From positions 1 through 5,008 of the forward strand of contig JAITCX010000043.1 in NCBI GenBank assembly GCA_031282945.1: a stretch of DNA of 5,008 bases. The letters are read 5' to 3'. The notes under the pieces were generated by a model. The model was given only the letters and a program-made list of their open reading frames with translations, did not search any database and had not been told where the DNA came from. The translations under genes and the position numbers were made by a program. Below, one piece after another: positions 1 to 5,008 of this stretch; position 1 is the first letter of the stretch, and each line of letters begins with the position of its first letter. The DNA is from Elusimicrobiota bacterium. GTDB lineage: Bacteria; Elusimicrobiota; Endomicrobiia; Endomicrobiales; Endomicrobiaceae.

Positions 1-2175
1 AAAAACACTTTTCTCATACAGACAAAAAATACACCCCCCGCCCCCCCCCCCCCCCCCGAGAAATTCACTCATAAAATTTGAATCAAATTTTTCTTTTGCA
101 TCAACTTCTTTTTCACTAAAGGGTATCCAGTGGTTTATTCCGTCATGACATGAGACAAGGTTCTTATTGTGAAACAAAGTAAATGTTAAACAATCATTTT
201 GAAATTCCTCATCTTGTTGCCATAGGTTATTGGGATATGAGAACTGATCGCTTTTGTTAAGCCAAGTCGGGACAATACAAAGGCGGACACAAAAATACAT
301 TGAAGCTTCAATTAAATTTTCACCATTTATTGAAAATGCTGTAATGCTTTTTGCATCTTTTAGTAAAGAAAGATAAGTAAAATTATAATGTTGAAAATCA
401 TTACTATTGAAAAATAAAGTTCCAATAGTATCTGTATTTACTTTAAAATGAGCGATCCAATCATTTATATATTTCTTATTATATGAATAATATTCTTTTT
501 GACCTTCAACTTCACCTTTTTTATTCATTACATCACAGGTTATTTTATCTATATTTTTTTTATTTTCTAAATCCCAAATGAGAAACGAAATAGGGAATTT
601 TCCCTTAACATTCTCAAAAGTAACAGAATGACAAATAAATCCACCCATATAAAGACCTCTAAAAATCTGTCTGAACCTTACAAAATTTGGCGCATTTACA
701 TATTTTAATTTACCAAAAGATGCAATTTTACAGTTAGAAATCTCTAAACAAATACGAGTAAAAAATTGAGCAAATAATTCCCTTGACGCATTCCCTAAAA
801 TTCTAACATACTTATTATAAACCATACTTCCCATAGAAACGCCCGATTTTCCAGCGCCTTTAGCTAGTCCGGCGCCATTTTCCGCATAAGGCGGATTTAT
901 ATAAATAATCAATTTTTTACGTTTTTGAGGATCATCAATTATCTTTTTTAGTTCAAGTGGAAGTTTATCAAAATCATCATTTAAGAAATCAAATTGAAAT
1001 ACATGATTGGAAAGCAAATCAAGTTTTTTATCATCAATAAAACTTTTCATTCTACTAACATTGCCTTCTTCAATATCTGAAGCCCACACATTATATTTAT
1101 TTGTTAAACCAGCAAGTAAATTTCCTGTTCCGGCAGCACAATCCCAAAGATAATACTCATCCTCCCAATTATCGCCAAAAGCTTTTTTTAGATATTTTTT
1201 TGATTTATCAGCCCAAATTGGAGGTGTAAAAAAAGAACCTCTACTTTGCCTAATATTTTCAGGAACTAACAAATCACGGCGATCAATAATATAATGTTGA
1301 TAAGTTTCAATAGGTGGTCTTTTATATTTATTCCAAAAACGTTTATATGCCTCTCCATTATCACAAAAATCAATATTAAAAGTAGGAAATTTACCATACC
1401 TAATTTTTTCTTTATCTTTAAATACATATTGATCATTTTCTAAAATAATTTTTAATTTTTTTGCCATGGGGATTGCATTTCCGCCAAAACTCATAATATC
1501 AGCGCAATAAAAATCACAATCTAATATTCCATCCTGTTCACAATCCTTCCATTCGTCTTTTGATAAAGCTATGGATGGTTTTACTTCTTTTTCCCATTTA
1601 TTAAAAATCTGTATAAAATTATCTTTGGTAATTGGAATTTTTATGTGATTTTCTGGGGAATTTGTAAAATTATTTTTAATAAATTCTTTTATTTCTTTAT
1701 CTTCATCTCCAAAGGTGAAGGTTATAATTTTATTCCCTAATAATTTTTTTATATTCTGACAAGCTTTCTGGAATTCCTGACTTCTATAATTTGAAGGAAC
1801 GGTATTCCAATTAAAATCTGGTTCATTAAAAATAGACAATATCTCATGAAATTCCGCAAAAGTAATTTTGTTTTGATCAAAACAACCAATCCACGGGGGA
1901 GCATAATATTCATTACTTCTATAAGCTTTTTCACATGTCAATATAAGTTGTGTAAGCATGTCAAAAATATCATGCTTGCCTTTTTTAGCTTCAGCCCAAA
2001 AATAATATTTTTGATTTTGCGGCTCTTCAATAAATAAATCACTTCGTTTTTTCTTTTGGCAAATCACAAAATCTATATTGTTTAGATTTGGCTCATAATC
2101 AAAATTAGAAAAATAATCAGCGGCAATCTTTGCTTTTAATGTTTCCTCTTTCCGTATATTCTCATATTTTGTCAT
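1..2175 (-). CDS. Type IIG-like restriction-modification enzyme: nuclease plus N6-adenine methyltransferase in one chain (3' end beyond left edge)
   Basis: This frame is open for 725 codons from ATG at 2175-2173 to the window edge, with no stop and no frameshift. Residues 44-65 hold RSD46 followed by AE62AK64K, fitting the D...ExK core of a PD-(D/E)XK nuclease. A mostly helical spacer follows. The methyltransferase starts with GSFFTPP (313-319, motif X-like), then the SAM-binding D345CAAGTGN352 (motif I), an acidic D367 after strand 2 and catalytic N427PPY430, which marks amino-methyltransferases acting on adenine. The order X-I-IV before the recognition region, plus a fused nuclease, is typical of Type IIG (Type IIC) enzymes, which cut and methylate one target without separate subunits. 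Residues from about 540 on (KFPISFLIWD just before, NHWIPF at 681-686) should be the end of the catalytic fold and target recognition. Family members usually run well beyond this point, so the C-terminus is missing. ATG 2175 is the only good start: it has GAAGGT upstream and an in-frame TAA at 2211-2209. The gene is visibly AT-richer than dnaX/recR, which suggests acquisition. A poly-G tract encodes Gly707-714. The family call is firm; the target sequence and activity are unknown. Confidence 0.88.
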   Translation of the reverse strand, partial: MTKYENIRKEETLKAKIAADYFSNFDYEPNLNNIDFVICQKKKRSDLFIEEPQNQKYYFWAEAKKGKHDIFDMLTQLILTCEKAYRSNEYYAPPWIGCFDQNKITFAEFHEILSIFNEPDFNWNTVPSNYRSQEFQKACQNIKKLLGNKIITFTFGDEDKEIKEFIKNNFTNSPENHIKIPITKDNFIQIFNKWEKEVKPSIALSKDEWKDCEQDGILDCDFYCADIMSFGGNAIPMAKKLKIILENDQYVFKDKEKIRYGKFPTFNIDFCDNGEAYKRFWNKYKRPPIETYQHYIIDRRDLLVPENIRQSRGSFFTPPIWADKSKKYLKKAFGDNWEDEYYLWDCAAGTGNLLAGLTNKYNVWASDIEEGNVSRMKSFIDDKKLDLLSNHVFQFDFLNDDFDKLPLELKKIIDDPQKRKKLIIYINPPYAENGAGLAKGAGKSGVSMGSMVYNKYVRILGNASRELFAQFFTRICLEISNCKIASFGKLKYVNAPNFVRFRQIFRGLYMGGFICHSVTFENVKGKFPISFLIWDLENKKNIDKITCDVMNKKGEVEGQKEYYSYNKKYINDWIAHFKVNTDTIGTLFFNSNDFQHYNFTYLSLLKDAKSITAFSINGENLIEASMYFCVRLCIVPTWLNKSDQFSYPNNLWQQDEEFQNDCLTFTLFHNKNLVSCHDGINHWIPFSEKEVDAKEKFDSNFMSEFLGGGGGGGGCIFCLYEKSVF
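34..57 (-). repeat. Poly-G tract inside the restriction-modification gene (17 G, one C, 6 G on the coding strand)
   Basis: On the plus strand there are six C (34-39), one G (40) and 17 C (41-57). On the coding strand this gives eight glycine codons (residues 707-714) straight after SEFL. In the length shown the frame stays open to the window edge, reading CIFCLYEKSVF after the glycines. One G fewer also stays open (reading VFFVCMRKVF). One G more gives VYFLSV and a TGA at 16-14. A pure 17-base G run in an AT-rich gene is very unlikely by chance. Long G tracts in restriction-modification genes are a known cause of phase variation by slipped-strand mispairing. The alternative is a homopolymer or contig-end sequencing error, which cannot be excluded here. 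Confidence 0.9.
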
Positions 2176-2248
2176 ATTTTTACCTTCAAAAAAGTTGCAA
2201 TATTTATTTTAAAGGATTCGCTCCGCTCCAAACAATTTGCTTTCCTCA
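2176..2248 (-). other. Short gap between recR and the restriction-modification gene
   Basis: This 73-base gap contains no hairpin followed by a T run, so no rho-independent terminator is visible after recR. It also has no convincing promoter hexamer pair. Transcription from dnaX-recR may therefore continue into the restriction-modification gene, although that is inference. Within it, positions 2214-2229 are a GC-rich island (coding-strand GGAGC twice in tandem, then GAATCC) in an otherwise AT-rich spacer. Its role is unknown. Confidence 0.5.
2181..2187 (-). promoter_or_regulatory. Ribosome binding site of the restriction-modification gene
   Basis: The coding strand reads GAAGGTA, with the AGG core 7-8 bases before ATG at 2175. 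No other in-frame start lies between this ATG and the upstream in-frame TAA (2211-2209), so this site fixes the start. It also shows that the gene has its own translation signal rather than depending on coupling to recR. Confidence 0.7.
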
Positions 2249-2845
2249 TTACATTTCCTTCCTTCCAGCGATAGCGCGTGAAATTGTTATCTCGTCTGCA
2301 TATTCTATGTCTCCGCCGACTGGCAAACCGTATCCAAGCCGCGTAGCTTTAACATGCATTTCTTTTATGAGCTGGGCGAGATAGAGGGCAGTTGTTTCGC
2401 CTTTTGCGTCGGTGTCGGTTGCAAGAATCACTTCTGTTATGGCTTCATCTTTTATACGTTTTAGCAATGAATCTATGCGCAAATCTTGCGGCCCGATTGC
2501 ATCAAGCGGGGAGAGCGCTCCTCCCAAAACAAAATATAGACCTTTATAATCTTTTACTTTGCTCACGGCAATTAAATCTTGGGGCGTTTCTACAACGCAA
2601 ATTGTTTTTCTGTCACGATCGCTGTCGGCGCAAATTGGGCAAGGATCGCTTTCGCTTAAATTAAAACAAATGCTGCAATATTTCATTGTGCTGCGCGCCT
2701 GCATAATTGCATCCACCAAAGCATCTGATTGTTCAACGGGCATTCTCAAAATGTGATAAGAAATTCGTTCCGCCATTTTTGGTCCAACGCCCGGGAAATG
2801 TTTTATTATTTGCATCATTCTTTCAATTGCTTGCGGTCTGTTCAT
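2249..2845 (-). CDS. recR: Recombination mediator protein RecR
   Basis: RecR works with RecF/RecO to load RecA onto SSB-coated single-stranded DNA during gap repair in the cytoplasm. The 198-residue length is normal. The N-terminus carries the helix-hairpin-helix (FPGVGPKMAERISYHIL, about 17-33). A C4 zinc finger follows (C57, C60, C69, C72). The Toprim domain begins at VVE86 and includes ATD144TD146AKGE150, where many RecR proteins have ATNP..EGE. The end, LPVGGDIEYADEITISRAI followed by GRKEM, is the classic RecR C-terminus. The start ATG overlaps the dnaX stop in an ATGA junction (2842-2845), and AGGT at 2854-2851 lies 5 bases upstream, so translation is probably coupled to dnaX. The gene ends in TAA at 2251-2249. 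Identification is certain; nothing suggests damage. Confidence 0.97.
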   Translation of the reverse strand: MNRPQAIERMMQIIKHFPGVGPKMAERISYHILRMPVEQSDALVDAIMQARSTMKYCSICFNLSESDPCPICADSDRDRKTICVVETPQDLIAVSKVKDYKGLYFVLGGALSPLDAIGPQDLRIDSLLKRIKDEAITEVILATDTDAKGETTALYLAQLIKEMHVKATRLGYGLPVGGDIEYADEITISRAIAGRKEM

Positions 2846-4581
2846 TTCTTACCTGTCTTTTTTGCCGTTCCGCCAAAAGCTTGCGCCATCTCTTTTATAT
2901 TGTCAGGAACATCGTCTATTAAATTTTGTTCGGGACGCTCAGCCTCATCTAAAACAAGCGCCTCGTCAGTTTTTTCTACTGCTATGTCGTCTGCATTTTC
3001 ATCGTTAACTTGAGTTTGATCGCTTTGCGTCTGCTGGGAAAAATTTGCATTTGTTTGCGGGGCTGCGGCTTTTGGCATTAGGCTTTTCAAAATTATTTCC
3101 AGCTCCACTGTTTTATTTGCATAATCACTAATCAATGTTTTTAGTTGATCTTTAAATTTTGCGGCGGTTTCTAAAATAAAATTATTGGATGCCGTTAAAA
3201 TTATTTTATCAGCTTCTTGGGTAAACGCCAAATCCATTAACGGCATTGCAAGCATATTTTTATTTGTGATTTCGCTGAGGGCTTTTTGCCAAACAGACTT
3301 CAAATCAGACGGCGTAAAATTTGGCACCGCCGCAGGCTGTTGTGCGTTTTGCTGAGGAGGTTTTTGATAATCATCATCTGGAGGATTTTGCCTTGCAGGC
3401 GGCTTAACGGCAAAGGCATTTGGCTCTGCGGACGGCTCTTGAGAGGCAAATTTTTTTTCAAGCTCTGTAATTTTTTTTACAATTGATCCAATATCATAAT
3501 AATCTTGCGCCATTTTCAACAATGTCATCTCAAGCAAAATTTGAGGTTGATCATGCCAATGCATTTGTTCTATAGCTTTAGAAATTAAATTGTTCATCCT
3601 TATAAAACGAGTTTGGGTAAAAATATCTTTTTGCGCCTCAAAAAGTTTTTTATCTGAAGCGGAAATATCCAAAATATCTGGACTAATTGAAAATATCATC
3701 ATTTGTCTTAAATATGAACGCAAATCTTTTGCAAATTGCAAAACGTCAAATCCCTCCCCGACAACAGATTCAACAATTTCTATCAAACCTTTAACATCTC
3801 CCTCAGAAATTTTATCAACCGTATCTGTTAAAGTTTCTTTAGACAAAACGCCCAAAATATCTCTCAAGAGCGGAGCGTCGATTTTACTTGCGCCTGAGGC
3901 AACCACCTGATCTAATAAACTTAGCGCATCGCGCATTGATCCGCCCGAAGCGCTGATGATAATATCTAAAGCTGCATCGTCTATTTCAAAATTTTCTTTG
4001 CTTGCAATATTTTTTATAACCGCCGTCATGTCTTTTGACGACAGCAGTCTAAATCTATAACGTTGGCAGCGCGATAAAATTGTGATAGGAAATTTGTGCT
4101 GTTCGGTAGTTGCCATGATAAAAACCGCATGAGCGGGCGGCTCCTCTAAAGTTTTTAAAAGCGCATTGAAAGCGGCGGGCGTAATTTGATGCGCCTCGTC
4201 TATAATATAGATTTTATATTTTGAATTTGCGGGGGCAAAATTTACATTAGAACGCAGCTCTCTTATTTCCTCAATGCCTCTGTTTGAGGCGCCGTCAAGT
4301 TCTATAACATCCAAACTAGAGCCTTGGGATATTTCTATGCAATTGGGGCATTTTCCGCAAGGTTCGGCAGTTGGTCCGTTTTGACAATTTAATGCCTTTG
4401 CAAAAATTCTGGCCATTGTAGTTTTTCCGCATCCGCGCGGACCGTTAAATAAATAGGCGTTTGCTATGCGGCCGCTTTCTATAGCATTTTTTAAAATTTG
4501 GCAAATATGATCTTGACCCATAACATCTTCAAATTTTGAGGGACGATATTTGCGCGCTAAAACTTGATATGACTTTGTCAT
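2842..4581 (-). CDS. dnaX: DNA polymerase III subunit tau/gamma (clamp loader ATPase)
   Basis: DnaX is the ATPase of the clamp loader, which opens the beta sliding clamp onto primed DNA and, as tau, ties it to the polymerase and helicase. The 579-residue protein starts with the typical YQVLARKYRP. It has Walker A G47PRGCGKT54, zinc ligands C66/C75/C78/C81, Walker B IID128EAH131, sensor-1 ATTEQHKFP with the SRC arginine finger (170-172) and sensor-2 GGSMR217DAL. Domain III (oligomerisation collar) ends near residue 365. A Pro/Gln-rich linker follows (about 380-420), then a folded tau-type domain (about 421-499) and an acidic, Gln-rich tail ending in KKTGKK. ATG 4581 is supported by AAAGGAG 5 bases upstream and by alignment of the family N-terminus. 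Two A8 tracts lie at codons 368-377 (separate entry) and may yield a gamma form. It forms an operon with recR, whose start overlaps the TGA. Confidence 0.97.
   Translation of the reverse strand: MTKSYQVLARKYRPSKFEDVMGQDHICQILKNAIESGRIANAYLFNGPRGCGKTTMARIFAKALNCQNGPTAEPCGKCPNCIEISQGSSLDVIELDGASNRGIEEIRELRSNVNFAPANSKYKIYIIDEAHQITPAAFNALLKTLEEPPAHAVFIMATTEQHKFPITILSRCQRYRFRLLSSKDMTAVIKNIASKENFEIDDAALDIIISASGGSMRDALSLLDQVVASGASKIDAPLLRDILGVLSKETLTDTVDKISEGDVKGLIEIVESVVGEGFDVLQFAKDLRSYLRQMMIFSISPDILDISASDKKLFEAQKDIFTQTRFIRMNNLISKAIEQMHWHDQPQILLEMTLLKMAQDYYDIGSIVKKITELEKKFASQEPSAEPNAFAVKPPARQNPPDDDYQKPPQQNAQQPAAVPNFTPSDLKSVWQKALSEITNKNMLAMPLMDLAFTQEADKIILTASNNFILETAAKFKDQLKTLISDYANKTVELEIILKSLMPKAAAPQTNANFSQQTQSDQTQVNDENADDIAVEKTDEALVLDEAERPEQNLIDDVPDNIKEMAQAFGGTAKKTGKK
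3451..3478 (-). promoter_or_regulatory. Candidate slippery site for the gamma form of DnaX (two A8 tracts)
   Basis: The coding strand has eight A at 3478-3471 and again at 3458-3451. Both are phased so that A-AAA-AAA is read as X-XXY-YYZ (GTA AAA AAA ATT and GAA AAA AAA TTT). A -1 slip at the first, after Lys370, gives Asn-Tyr-Arg-Ala then TGA at 3460-3458. At the second it gives 15 residues then TAA at 3406-3404. Both would release a protein containing only the clamp-loader domains I-III. Known parallels are ribosomal frameshifting in E. coli dnaX and transcriptional slippage on a run of A in Thermus dnaX. No strong downstream hairpin is visible (only a weak CTTGA/TCAAG pair, 3463-3459 with 3443-3439) and no clear internal Shine-Dalgarno, so A runs arising by AT bias remain possible. 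Confidence 0.45.
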
Positions 4582-4586
4582 AAATA

Positions 4587-4593
4587 CTCCTTT
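4587..4593 (-). promoter_or_regulatory. Ribosome binding site of dnaX
   Basis: The coding strand reads AAAGGAG followed by TATTT and the ATG. This near-consensus Shine-Dalgarno with 5-base spacing confirms the dnaX start and implies strong translation initiation. Confidence 0.85.
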
Positions 4594-4757
4594 ATTACGA
4601 TATGGCTAAAACTAAAAATTGTGAACGCTTTATAAAATCTCAAAACTATTTTTGAATCAATTAACGTTTGGAATACGATATTTTTATATGCAATCGCTTA
4701 TTTATAATTTATCTAATTTTAATTAATTATTTTTTCTCTTATAATTTAGCGCTGTAT

Positions 4758-4786
4758 TTATTGTTTAATCATCCTTCAAACAATAA
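4758..4786. repeat. Perfect 9-bp inverted repeat in the dnaX leader
   Basis: TTATTGTTT (4758-4766) and AAACAATAA (4778-4786) are exact reverse complements separated by 11 bases. It lies 177 bases upstream of the dnaX start and 52 bases after the tsaB stop. On neither strand is it followed by a T run, and the stem has only one G-C pair, so it is a poor terminator. It may be an operator-like site or a coincidence in AT-rich DNA. Confidence 0.5.
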
Positions 4787-4837
4787 GCAAGTGCATTACA
4801 ATTTTTTATCTAAAATGCGTTATAAAATAATAAATGT

Positions 4838-5008
4838 TTATTGCTTTTTTTTATTTTGCGATTCTTCTGCCCAGCTGCGCCGAATGTAAAGAGGTTCTAT
4901 TTTTGAAAAATTTTGGAGCGGCAGTTCCTGAGCAAGATGCGCTAAAACTTCAGCTTTTGGATAATGAAATCTCTCATCAAAAATAACGCTTTGGCTTCCC
5001 AATTTATC
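4838..5008 (-). CDS. tsaB: Probable TsaB C-terminus (tRNA t6A synthesis), 5' end beyond right edge
   Basis: The last 56 codons of a minus-strand gene enter from the right edge and stop at TAA 4840-4838. The segment YPKAEVLAHLAQ followed about 20 residues later by EPLYIRRSWAEE matches the family ending of TsaB (YeaZ), where a conserved YP.A helix precedes a P-L/V-Y-L/I-R motif and an acidic pair. TsaB is the non-catalytic partner of TsaD in making N6-threonylcarbamoyladenosine at position 37 of ANN-decoding tRNAs. A lysine-rich tail (QNKKKQ) ends the protein. The ASKHA-fold domain is outside the window, so the call rests on this short tail only. A stray protein with a similar ending is the main alternative. 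Confidence 0.7.
   Translation of the reverse strand, partial: DKLGSQSVIFDERFHYPKAEVLAHLAQELPLQNFSKIEPLYIRRSWAEESQNKKKQ

Larger units (their letters stand above)
4582..4837 (-). other. AT-rich leader between tsaB and dnaX, likely holding the dnaX promoter
   Basis: No gene or RNA is recognisable in this 256-base spacer; small open frames crossing it have no ribosome site or family features. A weak promoter candidate on the minus strand is TTGATT (4660-4655) with TTTTAT (4637-4632), 17 bases apart. The overlapping TATAAA (4634-4629) is a better -10 but sits 20 bases from that -35. A 10-base direct repeat, TTATAATTTA on the plus strand, occurs at 4702-4711 and 4739-4748, which could be chance in such AT-rich sequence. 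The size of the gap suggests dnaX-recR is transcribed separately from tsaB, which is inference. Confidence 0.4.

Noticed and set aside
1749..1934. A 61-codon minus-strand open frame
   Set aside because: It is out of frame with the restriction-modification gene that covers it and has no ribosome site or recognisable features.
1..2175. The left third as a decayed gene or non-coding stretch, since no complete start-to-stop frame lies there
   Set aside because: Translating the minus strand from 2175 gives one uninterrupted frame to base 1 with ordered nuclease and methyltransferase motifs. It lacks a stop only because it crosses the window edge.
2130..3013. Several plus-strand open frames of 65-94 codons opposite recR and the dnaX 3' end
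   Set aside because: They are antisense shadows of recR and dnaX; the minus-strand proteins are unmistakable full-length family members.
3286..3910. Two plus-strand open frames of 66 and 106 codons opposite dnaX
   Set aside because: Antisense shadows of a conserved essential gene, without plausible start signals.
4758..4786. The inverted repeat as a rho-independent terminator for tsaB
   Set aside because: The stem has a single G-C pair and no T run follows it on either strand.
4582..4837. A tRNA or riboswitch in the long leader
   Set aside because: No cloverleaf, TTC-type loop, CCA end or recognisable riboswitch core can be seen.
4668..4889. A 73-codon plus-strand open frame in the dnaX leader
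   Set aside because: It has no Shine-Dalgarno, is made of codons typical of random AT-rich sequence, and overlaps the tsaB 3' end on the opposite strand.

Overview
The window is a stretch of bacterial chromosome in which every gene reads on the minus strand. In transcription order, right to left, these are: the 3' end of a probable tsaB (cut by the right edge), a 256-base AT-rich leader, dnaX, recR, and a large Type IIG-like restriction-modification gene cut by the left edge. The DNA is AT-rich, uses the standard code (dnaX ends in TGA, overlapping recR) and has clear Shine-Dalgarno sites. The genes alone do not fix the phylum. The DnaX and RecR sequences have the look of a low-GC lineage such as Elusimicrobiota/Endomicrobia, but that is only an impression.

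Right part (4838-5008 and leader 4582-4837): a TsaB-like C-terminus (tRNA t6A synthesis), then a gene-free leader holding a 9-bp inverted repeat and, next to dnaX, a strong AAAGGAG ribosome site.

Middle (2249-4581): dnaX (clamp-loader tau/gamma subunit, 579 aa) and recR (198 aa) overlap by ATGA, a coupled housekeeping pair. The ebfC/ybaB gene often found between them is absent. Just after the clamp-loader domains, dnaX carries two A8 tracts 12 bases apart, each offering an A-AAA-AAA slippery heptamer. A -1 slip at the first meets TGA after four codons, which would give a gamma-like short form of about 374 residues.

Left part (1-2175): a single open frame of 725 codons with an N-terminal PD-(D/E)XK-type nuclease signature, an N6-adenine methyltransferase domain (FTP, DCAAGTGN, NPPY) and part of the target-recognition region. 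It is AT-richer than dnaX/recR and follows recR after 73 bases with its own ribosome site. Near its visible 3' end is a run of 17 G on the coding strand, then C, then 6 G. Such a tract is expected to slip and could make the enzyme phase-variable. It is the most interesting signal here, but it lies only 34 bases from the window edge, so a sequencing or assembly artefact must be excluded. I see no RNA gene, mobile element, CRISPR array or clearly new system.
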